The notes under the pieces: model-generated
Database searches by the model: none
What the model was told of the DNA's origin: nothing
Seen by the model: only the letters and a program-made list of their open reading frames with translations
Part shown: piece after piece, positions 48,478 to 58,336 of the stretch
Numbering within the stretch: position 1 is the stretch's first letter
How the letters are laid out: every line of letters starts with the position of its first letter
Position numbers and translations under genes: made by a program
From: Alkalimonas collagenimarina
Lineage (GTDB): Bacteria > Pseudomonadota > Gammaproteobacteria > Enterobacterales > Alteromonadaceae
NCBI RefSeq assembly: GCF_030717845.1
Contig: NZ_JAUZVZ010000005.1
Span: 1-64,000 of the forward strand
Direction of reading: 5' to 3'
DNA length: 64,000 bases

Positions 48478-50082
48478 ATGACGTCATTGCAGTGGTTAAC
48501 AGCCTTAATGCCAGTGCTCAGTGTGTTTGTGCTGCTGGTGGTGCTGCGTTTACCTGCCACCCGCGCCATGCCGCTTAGCTTGCTGGTTTCGGCTTTACTG
48601 GCACTCTGGGTCTGGCAAATGCCGCTGCGTCAGCTGCTGGCTGCAATGCTGGAGGGCAGCGTGATCGCACTCAGCATTTTGTGGATCGTGTTTGGTGCTA
48701 TTTTGCTGCTCAATGTGCTGCGGCACAGCGGCGGGCTGGATGTGATCCGGTCTGGCTTTGCCAAGCTCTCGCCAGACAGGCGAGTGCAAACCATTTTAAT
48801 TGGCTGGCTCTTTGTTAGTTTTTTGGAAGGTGCTGCAGGGTTTGGTACCCCAGCAGCGATTGCGGCTCCTTTACTGGTTGCGCTGGGCTTTTCGCCACTG
48901 GCGGCCGTAGTATTGGCGTTGATTGCTGATTCCAGCAGCGTCTCCTTTGGTGCGGTAGGCACACCTGTACTGGTAGGGATTGCCCAAGGCATGGACGGGG
49001 CTACTGCCGAGGGCCTGCGTGCTATTGCTTTAACCGCCATTGGTATCGATGTGCTTGTGGCCTCCATGTTGCCACTGATCTTATGTTTGGTGTTAACCCG
49101 CTTTTTCAGCGAAGAAAAAAGCTGGCTGCCAGCATTGCAGCTGGCACCTTTTGCTGTGATTGGTGGTCTGGCTTTTACTGTGCCGGCTTATGGGGTGGCC
49201 TGGGCATTGGGCCCTGAGTTTCCATCCATTTTAGGTGCTCTGGTGGGGCTGGCACTGATGAGTACTTTGGCGCGTTATCATATTCTTTTACCAAAAGAGC
49301 CATGGTACTTTTCTGCTGAAGATAAAATCCAAAGTGAAAATCTGCAGCGTGAGGTTGCTGTAGGCCAAGGCATGCCCCTATGGCGCGCCTGGATGCCTTA
49401 TGTACTGGTGGCGGTGCTTTTAGTGTTAAGCCGGGTGCCACAGTTGCCATTGCAAGGGTGGTTAAATGCGATGGTGTGGCGCTGGCCAGAGATTTTGGGC
49501 ACTAACATCAGCGCCAGTCTGGCGCCTTTGTATTTACCCGGTTCCTTGTTTGTGTTGGTTGCACTGCTGACTTTGTGGCTGCACAAAAGCCCGCTCAGTT
49601 GCCTGCAACAAGCTGGGCGAGATAGTTTAGCCCGGCTCGGGCCTGCTACCATAGCACTGATGGCCTCGGTGCCGATGGTACGAATTTTTCTGCAATCTGG
49701 TGTCAATGAAGCAGGCCTTGCTGCCATGCCGTTTGAACTGGCACAAGTGGCCGCGCTGCATCTGGCCGACTATTGGTTGTGGGTGGCGCCTCTGGTCGGC
49801 GCTTTGGGCTCTTTTTTGGCCGGATCAGCGACCTTTTCCAATATGATGTTTGCCTCTTTTCAGCAAACCGTTGCCACTGAAGCGGGCTTACCTGAAACGT
49901 TGGTGCTGGGGCTGCAGTTGCTTGGTGCTAATGCTGGTAATATGATTTGTGTGGTCAATGTAGTCGCAGCGGCCAGTGTGGTCAACCTCAGTGGCCGGGA
50001 GGGCGACATTATTCGCTATACCTTGGTGCCAATGCTGTATTACTGCCTGGCTGCCAGCATGGTCGCCCTGTTGTTCTGGTAG
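48478..50082 (+). CDS. lldP: L-lactate permease family transporter
   Basis: 534 residues, about 12-14 transmembrane helices. LctP signatures [20 protein letters not shown] and [15 protein letters not shown], then a C-terminal [20 protein letters not shown]. It imports lactate or glycolate with protons. No lactate dehydrogenase genes adjoin it. No clear Shine-Dalgarno match is seen (AAGGTCTCCCAGC before the ATG). Confidence 0.92.
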   Translation: MTSLQWLTALMPVLSVFVLLVVLRLPATRAMPLSLLVSALLALWVWQMPLRQLLAAMLEGSVIALSILWIVFGAILLLNVLRHSGGLDVIRSGFAKLSPDRRVQTILIGWLFVSFLEGAAGFGTPAAIAAPLLVALGFSPLAAVVLALIADSSSVSFGAVGTPVLVGIAQGMDGATAEGLRAIALTAIGIDVLVASMLPLILCLVLTRFFSEEKSWLPALQLAPFAVIGGLAFTVPAYGVAWALGPEFPSILGALVGLALMSTLARYHILLPKEPWYFSAEDKIQSENLQREVAVGQGMPLWRAWMPYVLVAVLLVLSRVPQLPLQGWLNAMVWRWPEILGTNISASLAPLYLPGSLFVLVALLTLWLHKSPLSCLQQAGRDSLARLGPATIALMASVPMVRIFLQSGVNEAGLAAMPFELAQVAALHLADYWLWVAPLVGALGSFLAGSATFSNMMFASFQQTVATEAGLPETLVLGLQLLGANAGNMICVVNVVAAASVVNLSGREGDIIRYTLVPMLYYCLAASMVALLFW

Positions 50083-50133
50083 AATAAATCTTGTGTGTTG
50101 GCCAGATATGTTTTGTTAGTTTATGTTGGGTGC

Positions 50134-50631
50134 TTAGCTATTTAGGCATCGACAGCTACTGGTTTCACTATTCAGCCAACTGCCTGCTAGCGCTATATCT
50201 CCCGCTAGCAGCGGTTCGAGTAGATTACCACCCTGACCACAGCTAGCGCCCGCACTATAGGGACCAGCATAGCGCAATTGCTCTGGTTGTAGCCAGATGG
50301 TCATCGGCGCGGCTGGCAGGTGTATTCCATGCTCTGCCAATTGCTGTATTGACACTTTTACATGTTGAATATCCGGGTATTGCTGCTGCAATTGCTGAAT
50401 ATGGTTGCTGTGCTCGTTATGGCAGCGGCAGGCTGGGTTTTGTACATGAATTAAGGTGTTGTCGGCAGTCTCCACACTCAACCCAGATAACTGAGCCATC
50501 GTCAGTGGCGCATGCTGCCACTGACGGTTTGGATCGAACTCACCGAATAAAGCTTGTTGATCCAGCCACAACAGCCAGCCACTGCCGAGTAGCCAGCTGA
50601 TCATCAGTAAAGAGGCGACGATCACTTTCAT
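50134..50631 (-). CDS. Membrane-anchored thioredoxin-like protein (DUF6436-like)
   Basis: 165 residues. An N-terminal membrane helix (about 4-24, [18 protein letters not shown]), then a small thioredoxin-like domain with [36 protein letters not shown] and CGQGG; the end is Cys-rich (SSCRCLN). I match it by pattern to DUF6436 proteins of Vibrio/Shewanella type. It overlaps the upstream chemoreceptor gene by 4 bp (ATGA), so the two are co-translated. Function unknown. Confidence 0.65.
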   Translation of the reverse strand: MKVIVASLLMISWLLGSGWLLWLDQQALFGEFDPNRQWQHAPLTMAQLSGLSVETADNTLIHVQNPACRCHNEHSNHIQQLQQQYPDIQHVKVSIQQLAEHGIHLPAAPMTIWLQPEQLRYAGPYSAGASCGQGGNLLEPLLAGDIALAGSWLNSETSSCRCLNS

Positions 50632-52118
50632 CGTGAGGCTCTGCTAAAGCGGCTGACTTCTTCATTCAGCACCAGCGTCTGCTCTTGTACATCTTTAGCG
50701 ATATGCAACACTTTCTGGCCTTGCTGTTGCTGCTCGCTTGCCATGCCACTTAAATGTTGGGTCGATTCAGCGATCTCCTGACTGGCTTCCCCTTGTTGTT
50801 GCAAGGTAGAAGACATGATGTTGGCCGACTGCACTACTTCGGTGACTTGTTGCAGGATAATGCTGAGCTGCTTACCACTATTGGATGCACTGTCTCTGGT
50901 TTGATCCAATTGACCAAGGCAGATATCAACCGCTTCAACAGATTGTTTGCTTGCTTCAATCATTCGGCCAATCATATTCTTTATTTCATCGGTAGACTTA
51001 TTGGTTCTTGATGCTAGTGTTCTAACTTCATCGGCAACCACAGCAAAACCACGGCCTTGCTCACCAGCACGTGCGGCTTCTATCGCAGCATTGAGAGCCA
51101 ATAAATTCGTCTGTTCTGCGATGGCTTGAATGACATCCAATACGCCTTTAATTTCATTGGTCGACTCAGCCATGCTATGAACCTTATGGCGCGATTCAGT
51201 CAGGTTGTCGGATAGGGTTTGAATGGTATTGATGGTGGTTTCAATCGATGATTGGCCTGAGCTTGCTGCATCATCTGAAAGCTGTGCTAATGACACCACC
51301 TGTGTGGATAATTCAGCAAGCTCGCGAATGCTGGCAGACATTTGTTCCGTGGCAGATGCAATGCGTTCAACTTCAGTCATTTGTTGTGCCATTCCATCGG
51401 TCAAAGCGCTCCCTTCTTGCATTAGTTGAGAAGAGCCTTGATTCATTCTTTCAGCCGCACTATCGATGGTTTGTATGGTACTTTGCATGGTCCCTATGAC
51501 ACCGGTGAAGCGATTAATCAGTGATGATTGCACGATTGGTTTGTTGATGTTTAAGTTTATTTTCCCTTGTTTGTCCAGCATGTGTACCGAGCTGTCCAAA
51601 AAGAATTGGCCTATTTGTGCTTCTCGTAAGCTGTAGCGACAGATCAGCATTAACACCACCGCTTCGACTACCACATAAGCTGCATGGATCATGACAATGC
51701 GAAAGGTTGCATCCGATTCAGGCACCAGATACACCGGTTGGCCGCTAGCCTGCAAATACATGAATAGCAAGTGATGAACGGCAATGACTGTCGCTGCCAT
51801 CAATATCACCAGCCAGTCTCGAAAGGCAATTAAAATGGCCAGCAACACAAAGATACCGAAGTGAACTTCGGTCATGCCCATGCTCTGCTGGATATGCAAG
51901 GCACAGAACAGCATGAAACTGATGCCATACGAAATTCGGGCTAACGGGTGATCGCCCAGACTTTGTTTCAGCATTAAAGGAATCAAAAGAGCTGGCACAC
52001 CAATCAACAAAGCCAGCAGCCATGTGTTGTGTATAAATGCGAGTAAAAAGGCGAGCATCAATAAGCCACCATTGACATACAAAGCAATTTGGTAGGCTTT
52101 CTGGCGAAACAAAGGCAT
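50628..52118 (-). CDS. Methyl-accepting chemotaxis protein with multi-helix membrane sensor
   Basis: 496 residues. About six N-terminal transmembrane helices (residues 10-175) without a periplasmic domain. They carry several polar residues inside the membrane ([36 protein letters not shown]). A short linker leads to the cytoplasmic signalling domain with hairpin [20 protein letters not shown] and [15 protein letters not shown]. The membrane His/Glu cluster suggests a bound metal, heme or membrane cue. Start ATG 52118 with AGGAG. Co-translated with the thioredoxin-like gene. Confidence 0.9.
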   Translation of the reverse strand: MPLFRQKAYQIALYVNGGLLMLAFLLAFIHNTWLLALLIGVPALLIPLMLKQSLGDHPLARISYGISFMLFCALHIQQSMGMTEVHFGIFVLLAILIAFRDWLVILMAATVIAVHHLLFMYLQASGQPVYLVPESDATFRIVMIHAAYVVVEAVVLMLICRYSLREAQIGQFFLDSSVHMLDKQGKINLNINKPIVQSSLINRFTGVIGTMQSTIQTIDSAAERMNQGSSQLMQEGSALTDGMAQQMTEVERIASATEQMSASIRELAELSTQVVSLAQLSDDAASSGQSSIETTINTIQTLSDNLTESRHKVHSMAESTNEIKGVLDVIQAIAEQTNLLALNAAIEAARAGEQGRGFAVVADEVRTLASRTNKSTDEIKNMIGRMIEASKQSVEAVDICLGQLDQTRDSASNSGKQLSIILQQVTEVVQSANIMSSTLQQQGEASQEIAESTQHLSGMASEQQQQGQKVLHIAKDVQEQTLVLNEEVSRFSRASR

Positions 52119-52249
52119 GTTGAACTCCTTATGCCGTTAGTGAAGTGTCCCGATTTATATACGGTTGTGTGCTGCGATTAGTTTTTCTCTTTATTGTGTT
52201 ACTTCAAGCATAGCTGATCGTCAAGACGTTACAGCGATGTCAAGCAGGT

Positions 52250-53536
52250 CTAATTAACTTCTGGTAGCTGATCCCAACGGGTGGTATAAGCTGGTGATAA
52301 AAACTTTCGCTGCATTTGCCAGTCGCCATCCTTTCCTTGCCGGGCAAAGAATACGCTGCCTCGTTGCCGTTGGTTCAGTTGATCGACCAGCGCCATGAGT
52401 TGCTCACTGCGTTCAGAAGGCGCAGGGGCAAAAAAACTGGTTTGCAGGCCACTGGCTTCGCATAAATCGCTCAGTACCACACCAGCTTTGGCATAACGAT
52501 AGCCGTTGCGCCAGAGTTGATCAAGCAAGGGCATCGCTGCTTGCAATAAATGGCGGGTATCTGCGGTGGGAGCCGGTAAATGAATACTGACAGAGTTGCC
52601 ATAAAATGGATCCTGGCTTTGAAAGCGACTGGTACGCAGAAACAGGGTTAATTGACGGGCATAGCTGTGTTGGCTGCGTAGTTTTTCGGCCGCTCGACTG
52701 ATGTACAGAGTAATGGCTTGCTGCATGGACGCTTTATCTAGCACCCGCTGACCAAAGCTGCGGCTGCTAATGATTTGCTGTTTCGGCTCTTGCACCTCAT
52801 CGAGTGTCAGGCAGGCCGTGCCGTTTAGCTCATTGATGGTGCGCGCCAGCACCACAGAGAATTTTTTGCGGATCTGTTGAGGGCAGGCTCTGGCCAGTTG
52901 CAGAGCAGTCTGGATCTCCATGGCCTGCAACCGCTCGGCCAGTTTGCGGCCAACGCCCCACACATCGTGCACTGGTACCCGTGCCAGCACATGCAGTCGT
53001 TTATGCACATCACTAAGGTCCAGCACTCCAGCAAATTGCGGGTACTTTTTGGTCGCGTGATTGGCGAGTTTGGCCAGCGTTTTACTGGGGCCAATACCGA
53101 CACAGACTGGTAAGCCCAGCTGCTGTTGGATGGTCTGACGAATATGCTGACCAAAATCCGTTAGGTCTTGGCATGCTTCTACGCCGGATAGCTCCAGAAA
53201 GGCTTCATCAATCGAGTAAATCTCAACCTTGGGAGCGAGCTGCTCCAGCGTTTGCATCACCCGCGAAGACAGATCGCCATACAGCGCGTAGTTGGATGAG
53301 AACACCGCGACCCGATGCTGCTTCAGTAGTGCTTTCACTTGGTGCAAGGGAGCCCCCATCGGGATTTGCAATTGCTTAGCCAATGCGCAGCGGGCAATGA
53401 TGCAGCCATCGTTATTGGAGAGCACTACCAACGGCCGTTGCTTTAAGTCGGGTCGGAATAACCGTTCGCATGAAGCATAAAAGTTATTGCAATCGACCAG
53501 TGCAAAACAACGTGGTGTGCTGGTAGGGGGGTGCAT
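52250..53536 (-). CDS. umuC: DNA polymerase V catalytic subunit UmuC
   Basis: 428 residues, Y-family polymerase. ALVDCNNFYASCERLFRPDL (first metal Asp), VEIYSIDEAFLELSG (catalytic DE), GIGPSKTLAKLANH, little-finger domain and C-terminal UmuC extension. With UmuD' it copies past DNA lesions. It starts 3 bp after the umuD stop, in the SOS-controlled pair. Confidence 0.97.
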   Translation of the reverse strand: MHPPTSTPRCFALVDCNNFYASCERLFRPDLKQRPLVVLSNNDGCIIARCALAKQLQIPMGAPLHQVKALLKQHRVAVFSSNYALYGDLSSRVMQTLEQLAPKVEIYSIDEAFLELSGVEACQDLTDFGQHIRQTIQQQLGLPVCVGIGPSKTLAKLANHATKKYPQFAGVLDLSDVHKRLHVLARVPVHDVWGVGRKLAERLQAMEIQTALQLARACPQQIRKKFSVVLARTINELNGTACLTLDEVQEPKQQIISSRSFGQRVLDKASMQQAITLYISRAAEKLRSQHSYARQLTLFLRTSRFQSQDPFYGNSVSIHLPAPTADTRHLLQAAMPLLDQLWRNGYRYAKAGVVLSDLCEASGLQTSFFAPAPSERSEQLMALVDQLNQRQRGSVFFARQGKDGDWQMQRKFLSPAYTTRWDQLPEVN

Positions 53537-53539
53537 GAT

Positions 53540-54001
53540 CTAGCGTTTCAGTTGATGAATGATACTGCTGACCACACCGAAGACTTCAAAGTCGGTGCCA
53601 TCGGCAATCACCATAGGCGGGTACTTGGGATTAGCCGCTTGTAGGGTCAGCTGTGGCTGGAGCAACAGCCGTTTTACTGTCATATCGCCATCGACGCTGG
53701 CAATCACAATGTCTTGATGCTGCGCCTGCAGGGCGCGATCGACCAGTAAAATATCGCCATCGAAAATAGCAGCACCGCGCATCGAGTCACCACGGGCCCG
53801 GACAAAAAAGGTGGCGGTTGGGTGCTTGATTAGTAGCTCATGTAAATCAAGACAGCCTTCCAGATAGTCCTGCGCTGGGGAAGGGAAGCCCGCTGCGACG
53901 GTATTTAAATACAGCGGTAAGGCACGCCGATCGCTATCGACAGTGGGGCTCCCCAACCATTCTGGCTGCTGTTGACTGGCAAAAAAAGGGGCAAACGGCA
54001 T
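53540..54001 (-). CDS. umuD: UmuD, SOS mutagenesis protein
   Basis: 153 residues. The self-cleavage site is Ala37-Gly38 (VAAGFPSPAQDY; E. coli has Cys-Gly). The catalytic dyad is Ser73 (ARGDSMRGA) and Lys110 (DMTVKRLL). RecA-stimulated cleavage gives UmuD', which joins UmuC. A near-perfect LexA box lies 18 bp upstream. Confidence 0.97.
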   Translation of the reverse strand: MPFAPFFASQQQPEWLGSPTVDSDRRALPLYLNTVAAGFPSPAQDYLEGCLDLHELLIKHPTATFFVRARGDSMRGAAIFDGDILLVDRALQAQHQDIVIASVDGDMTVKRLLLQPQLTLQAANPKYPPMVIADGTDFEVFGVVSSIIHQLKR

Positions 54002-54019
54002 GGAGCATAACCTAAAATA

Positions 54020-54039
54020 TACTGTTTATATATACAGTA
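54020..54039 (-). promoter_or_regulatory. LexA (SOS) box of umuDC
   Basis: TACTGTTTATATATACAGTA differs at one inner base from the ideal TACTGTATATATATACAGTA. It sits immediately upstream of umuD and shows that umuDC is part of the SOS regulon. Confidence 0.95.
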
Positions 54040-54083
54040 ATTTTAGCGATTAACTGACGAAGATCAAGCAATAAATTGTGTGA

Positions 54084-55328
54084 TTACTTTGCGACAGAGG
54101 GCTGGCTCGATTGTCTGGGCAACGCCAGAGAAATCAGTACGGTCGCGACCAACAAGGTGCTTGAGACCCACAAGCAGGTGGCGAGACCATATTGCTGGTA
54201 GAGCCAGCCTGATAACACCGTACCGAGCAAGCGGCCCATGGCGTTGGCCATGTAGTAAAAGCCAACATCCAGCGATACTCCATCGCGGCCAGCGTAGCTG
54301 ACAATCAGGTAGCTGTGCAAGGATGAGTTGATGGCAAACACAGCACCGAACAGCAATAAACCCGAAATCAACACCGGGCCAACCTGCCAGTTTAATTGAA
54401 TGCTGAGCGCGATCAGAGCGGGCAGAGCACACAACAGCAAAGCCCAGTGCATGGCAGTTTTTCCATCCGGCACCTTACCCTGCTGCTTGCCGGTCAGCCG
54501 GGGAGCGATACTTTGCACCGCACCATAGCCAATCACCCACAATGCCAGAAAGCCTCCGACTTGCCAGTGACTCCAGCCAAACTGACTGGCTAAAAATAAC
54601 GGCAAGGCAATGACAAACCAGACATCACGGGCACCGAATAAACACATACGAGCGGCTGACAATAAGTTAATGGCGCGGCTTTTTGACAGCATATCGCGAA
54701 ATTTGGCTTTGGCTTTGCTTTTACCAAGATCACGCTTCAACAGCTTCAGACTGAGTAGCCAAACCAGTGTGAGCGCGATGGCCATCAGCAAAATCGCCCA
54801 CCAGAAACCAAATAAAGCCAGCAGGGCACCACCCAAAAAGAAACCAACCCCTTTCAGCGCATTTTTCGAGCCGGTTAAAATGGCGACCCACTTGTACAAG
54901 GTGCCTTGCTGCCCATCGCTGACCAACAGCTTAATGCTACTTTTGGCACTCATCTTATTCAGATCTTTGGCAATACCTGAGAGCGCCTGTGCTGCCATCA
55001 CCCAGGGCACAATTAAGTACTCAGCTGGCAGCAGCAACATCGATAGCGCCACAATTTGTAAAAACAGCCCGATGTTCATGGTTTTATTCAAACCAATGCG
55101 AGCCCCGAGCCAGCCGCCTACCAAATTGGTGACGACACCAAAGAACTCATAAAACACAAACAACATGGCAATGCTAAGCGCGCCATAGCCCAGACTGTAA
55201 AAGTACAGCACCACCAGCATACGCAAGGCGCCATCGGTCAGAGTAAAGGCCCAGTAATTGCCAGTGACCAGCAAGTACTGGCGAATATCCGGGTTGAGTG
55301 CGCGAAGCTGGCTAAGCAGGCTGGGCAT
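54084..55328 (-). CDS. arsJ: Organoarsenical efflux MFS transporter ArsJ
   Basis: 414 residues, 12-helix major facilitator. The N-terminus YWAFTLTDGALRMLVVLYFY, then FFGVVTNLVGGWLGARIGLN, is the ArsJ signature. ArsJ exports 1-arseno-3-phosphoglycerate made by the partner GAPDH, giving arsenate resistance without reduction. It follows that GAPDH by 5 bp, the last gene of the arsenic operon. No terminator is evident before umuD, 82 bp on. Confidence 0.93.
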   Translation of the reverse strand: MPSLLSQLRALNPDIRQYLLVTGNYWAFTLTDGALRMLVVLYFYSLGYGALSIAMLFVFYEFFGVVTNLVGGWLGARIGLNKTMNIGLFLQIVALSMLLLPAEYLIVPWVMAAQALSGIAKDLNKMSAKSSIKLLVSDGQQGTLYKWVAILTGSKNALKGVGFFLGGALLALFGFWWAILLMAIALTLVWLLSLKLLKRDLGKSKAKAKFRDMLSKSRAINLLSAARMCLFGARDVWFVIALPLFLASQFGWSHWQVGGFLALWVIGYGAVQSIAPRLTGKQQGKVPDGKTAMHWALLLCALPALIALSIQLNWQVGPVLISGLLLFGAVFAINSSLHSYLIVSYAGRDGVSLDVGFYYMANAMGRLLGTVLSGWLYQQYGLATCLWVSSTLLVATVLISLALPRQSSQPSVAK

Positions 55329-55333
55329 GATAG

Positions 55334-56347
55334 TTAGCCTGCCTGATCCTGCAAACCAACCATTTTAGCCAGCTCAACGGTGCGGTTGGCATAGCCCCAT
55401 TCGTTGTCATACCACGCATAGAGCTTCACCTGAGTACCATTGATGACCATGGTGGATAAGGCATCAATAATGCTGGAGCGGGGGTCGGTTTTATAATCAA
55501 TCGACACCAGTGGTCGTTCTTCATAGCCCAGAATATCTTTCAACTCGCCCTCAGCTGCGTCTTTTAGCAACTGATTGACTTCTTCAACACTGGTCGCCCG
55601 CTCTACCTCAAATGCGCAATCGGTTAACGAGGCATTGGTTAGTGGCACCCGAACTGCATGGCCGTTTAAGCGACCTTTTAATTCGGGGAAAATTTCGATA
55701 ATGGCAGTGGCTGAACCCGTGGTAGTTGGAATTAAGCTAGTGCCACAGGCGCGGGCGCGGCGTAGATCTTTGTGCGGCGTATCCATGATGCTTTGGGTAT
55801 TGGTTAAATCATGAATGGTGGTGATAGAACCGTGCTTAATGCCCAACGATTGGTGAATTACTTTGACCACAGGCGCTAAACAGTTGGTGGTGCACGAAGC
55901 GGCCGTGACAATAGGGTGCTTGCTTTTGTCGTACAGTTGATGATTGACGCCCATCACCACATTCAGCACCCCGGCCTCTTTTACGGGCGCACTGACGACC
56001 ACACGTTTGACGCCCTGGTCCAGATAAGCCTGCAGCGCAGCAACGGTTTTCATTTTACCCGAGGCTTCAATCACCAAGTCACAACCGGACCAATCGGTAT
56101 CGCTGATGGCTTTATTGTTACTGACGGCTATCCGCTGGCCATTGATCAACATGGTTTCTCCCTCGGCGGTGGCATTGTGGTGCCAGATGCCGTGTACAGA
56201 ATCGAAGTTCAGCAGATGGGCGTACGTGGCGGCATCTGCCGCCGGATCGTTAATACGGATAAACTCAAACTCCGGCCAGTCGAAAGCCGCGCGCAGTGCC
56301 AGGCGGCCAATGCGGCCAAAACCGTTAATACCTACTTTGATGGTCAT
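55334..56347 (-). CDS. ArsJ-associated glyceraldehyde-3-phosphate dehydrogenase
   Basis: 337 residues. Rossmann start [20 protein letters not shown], catalytic Cys152 in SCTTNCLAP and the C-terminal [13 protein letters not shown]. In ars operons this enzyme uses arsenate in place of phosphate to make 1-arseno-3-phosphoglycerate for ArsJ. ATG 56347 overlaps the acr3 stop (ATGA) and is preceded by AAGGA. Context makes the arsenic role far more likely than glycolysis. Confidence 0.93.
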   Translation of the reverse strand: MTIKVGINGFGRIGRLALRAAFDWPEFEFIRINDPAADAATYAHLLNFDSVHGIWHHNATAEGETMLINGQRIAVSNNKAISDTDWSGCDLVIEASGKMKTVAALQAYLDQGVKRVVVSAPVKEAGVLNVVMGVNHQLYDKSKHPIVTAASCTTNCLAPVVKVIHQSLGIKHGSITTIHDLTNTQSIMDTPHKDLRRARACGTSLIPTTTGSATAIIEIFPELKGRLNGHAVRVPLTNASLTDCAFEVERATSVEEVNQLLKDAAEGELKDILGYEERPLVSIDYKTDPRSSIIDALSTMVINGTQVKLYAWYDNEWGYANRTVELAKMVGLQDQAG

Positions 56348-57396
56348 GATGATTCCTTAGATTCGGTGGAAGATTCAGCTTTGGGAAACCAGTGTCGGGT
56401 TCTATTGGCAAAATACACCAGTGATAACATTACCGGCACTTCAACCAATACGCCCACCACCGTAGCCAGTGCTGCACCTGAGTGCAGCCCAAACAATGAG
56501 ATGGCCACGGCGACGGCCAGTTCAAAAAAATTGGAGGTGCTGATCATGCAGGCCGGTGCGGCTACATTGTGCGGTAGCTTCAGCCACTTGGCGGCTCCAT
56601 AAGCGATGGCAAAAATACCATAGGTCTGTATCAACAGCGGTATGGCAATCAGGCCAATGATCATCGGTTGGCTAAGTATGGTCTGCGCCTGAAAACCAAA
56701 CAGCAGTGCGACGGTGGCCAGCAGGCCAATCATCGACCAGGGCTTTAATCGAGCTAAAAGGTGCTGCAGCTGCTGTGTATTTCCTGTGTGCTCTATGCGG
56801 CGCCGGGTTAGTACACCAGCCACTAACGGCAAGACCACATACAAGCCGACCGATAGCAGCAAGGTTTGCCAGGGCACATGAATATCACTGACACCAAGCA
56901 GCAAAGCGGCCAGTGGCGCAAAGGCAAAGATCATAATGATGTCGTTGACCGACACTTGTACTAGTGTGTAATTGGCATCGCCTTTGGTCAGTTGGCTCCA
57001 GACAAAGACCATGGCGGTACAAGGCGCCACACCTAGTAAAATCATGCCAGCAATATATTCATTGGCTGATTGAGGGTCGACCCAGCCTGCAAAAAACACC
57101 TTGAAAAACAACCAACCGAGTGCCGCCATGGTAAAGGGTTTGATCAGCCAGTTCATCACCAGCGTCAGCACCAGTCCTTTGGGCTTTTTGCCGACATCTT
57201 TGATGGAAGCAAAGTCGATTTGCACCATCATCGGGTAAATCATCACCCAGATAAAGACACCAACGACCAGATTCACATTGGCAATTTCAAGGCTGGCAAT
57301 GCCAGCAAACATCGACGGAACCAGATTACCCAGCAGCACGCCTGCAAGGATACAGAGACCAACCCACACTGAAAGATAACGTTCAAAGGTGCCCAT
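56344..57396 (-). CDS. acr3: Arsenite efflux transporter ACR3
   Basis: 350 residues, 10 helices. ACR3 family: the conserved Cys in [13 protein letters not shown], the stretch [14 protein letters not shown], and [19 protein letters not shown]. It exports arsenite with the proton gradient. I chose ATG 57396 ([10 protein letters not shown]) with AGGGA upstream; the frame extends to a TTG at 57417. Placed between arsR and the GAPDH gene. Confidence 0.95.
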   Translation of the reverse strand: MGTFERYLSVWVGLCILAGVLLGNLVPSMFAGIASLEIANVNLVVGVFIWVMIYPMMVQIDFASIKDVGKKPKGLVLTLVMNWLIKPFTMAALGWLFFKVFFAGWVDPQSANEYIAGMILLGVAPCTAMVFVWSQLTKGDANYTLVQVSVNDIIMIFAFAPLAALLLGVSDIHVPWQTLLLSVGLYVVLPLVAGVLTRRRIEHTGNTQQLQHLLARLKPWSMIGLLATVALLFGFQAQTILSQPMIIGLIAIPLLIQTYGIFAIAYGAAKWLKLPHNVAAPACMISTSNFFELAVAVAISLFGLHSGAALATVVGVLVEVPVMLSLVYFANRTRHWFPKAESSTESKESS

Positions 57397-57420
57397 TGGT
57401 CGTTCCCTGGTGGTCAAGCA

Positions 57421-57762
57421 TTAACAGCATTGGCTTGTTCGCTCTGGTCGTGAACCCATTTCATTAAGTCGTTGCAGGGTTGGGTGCAGGTAATCCTGTT
57501 GTTGTAAGGTGGTATGAAGTACTTGTGTTACCCAGTCTGGTAGCGTTTCAGACAAACGATAATACACCCACTGGCCCTGGCGGCGGTCGGTTAATAGTTC
57601 CATCTGGCGAAGCAGCGCCAGATGCCTTGAAATTTTTGGTTGCGATAAGCCAAGAGCGCAGGTCAGTTCGCAGACGCACAGTTCTTGTTCTTGCAGGATT
57701 AAAAGAATAATACGCAGGCGGGTGTCGTCCGACAGCGCCTTAAACAATTGCAATGCTTGCAT
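57421..57762 (-). CDS. arsR: Arsenite-responsive repressor ArsR
   Basis: 113 residues, winged helix. The metal site ELCVCELTCAL in the recognition-helix region is the classic ArsR CVC motif, and GLSQPKISRHLALLRQMELL is the DNA-binding helix. The protein ends TSQCC, offering more thiols. It should repress the operon until arsenite binds. It lies second, after arsC, with 9 bp between them. Confidence 0.95.
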   Translation of the reverse strand: MQALQLFKALSDDTRLRIILLILQEQELCVCELTCALGLSQPKISRHLALLRQMELLTDRRQGQWVYYRLSETLPDWVTQVLHTTLQQQDYLHPTLQRLNEMGSRPERTSQCC

Positions 57763-57771
57763 GAAACATCC

Positions 57772-58191
57772 TCAGGCAGAAGGGTTTTCCTGAAATAACA
57801 GGAAGAATTTAATACGTTCAGACAACTCATTCAGCACAATATCAAAAGGCTTCTGGCCTTTCTTTGGCTTCGGATCTTCGAAGTCCCAACTGAGAATTTC
57901 TTTCGCTTTCAATTGATGCACACACTCCTGACGGGCTTTGTCACAAAGCAACACTGCGTAATCAAACTGCTGATCAGCAAATTCTGATAATGACTTGCTA
58001 CGAAGCCCCTCAGTTGAAATATCACGGGCTTCTAAGGTGGTAAACACGCGGGGGTCAATGTTACCTGGCTGAGTGCCAGCACTAAATACCTGAAACCGAT
58101 CACCGGCCTGAGCACGAAAAAAAGCTTCTGCCAATTGTGAGCGGGCTGAGTTTTCCGTACAGATAAAAATAATACTGGCAAGCTGACTCAT
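57772..58191 (-). CDS. arsC: Arsenate reductase ArsC, low-molecular-weight phosphatase type
   Basis: 139 residues. The P-loop Cys11-x5-Arg17 (ICTENSARSQLAE) starts the LMW-PTP fold. A second region with Cys (VLLCDKARQECVHQL) and SWDFEDPKPKKG completes the site. It reduces arsenate to arsenite with thiol partners. ATG 58191 has AAGGA 7 nt upstream. First gene of the operon, so arsenate reduction heads the unit. Confidence 0.93.
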   Translation of the reverse strand: MSQLASIIFICTENSARSQLAEAFFRAQAGDRFQVFSAGTQPGNIDPRVFTTLEARDISTEGLRSKSLSEFADQQFDYAVLLCDKARQECVHQLKAKEILSWDFEDPKPKKGQKPFDIVLNELSERIKFFLLFQENPSA

Positions 58192-58222
58192 AAACGCATC
58201 CTTATTAAAGATATCCACTGAA

Positions 58223-58249
58223 TCATATATATGAAATTTCGAATGTCAA
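58223..58249 (-). promoter_or_regulatory. arsC promoter with ArsR operator over the -10
   Basis: On the minus strand TTGACA (58249-58244), 16 bp, then TATGAT (58227-58222) is a strong sigma70 promoter. The palindrome TCATATATATGA (58223-58234) covers the -10, a fitting ArsR operator. A Pho box ends directly at the -35. Confidence 0.65.
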
Positions 58250-58267
58250 ATGACAGTTTGATGACAG
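58250..58267 (-). promoter_or_regulatory. Pho box upstream of the arsenic operon
   Basis: On the minus strand CTGTCATCAAACTGTCAT matches the PhoB consensus CTGTCATAWAWCTGTCAY at 17 of 18 positions. It abuts the arsC -35 hexamer and points toward the arsenic operon. It lies 13 bp from a second Pho box facing the chemoreceptor gene. Confidence 0.75.
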
Positions 58268-58280
58268 CTGAACTGGCTGG

Positions 58281-58314
58281 TTGTCATAAAAAAGTCATTT
58301 TTGATCGATAAAAT
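58281..58314 (+). promoter_or_regulatory. Pho-box promoter of the chemoreceptor gene
   Basis: TTGTCATAAAAAAGTCAT (58281-58298) matches the Pho box at 15 of 18 positions. TAAAAT (58309-58314) follows exactly 10 bp later, the spacing of a PhoB-dependent promoter in which the box replaces the -35. It drives the gene starting near 58337. Confidence 0.7.
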
Positions 58315-58336
58315 AGAGCCGTCCCAAAGCTGCCAA

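Noticed and set aside
54610-55152. A 180-codon plus-strand frame opposite arsJ
   Set aside because: arsJ on the other strand has clear family motifs and operon context; the plus frame is its complement.
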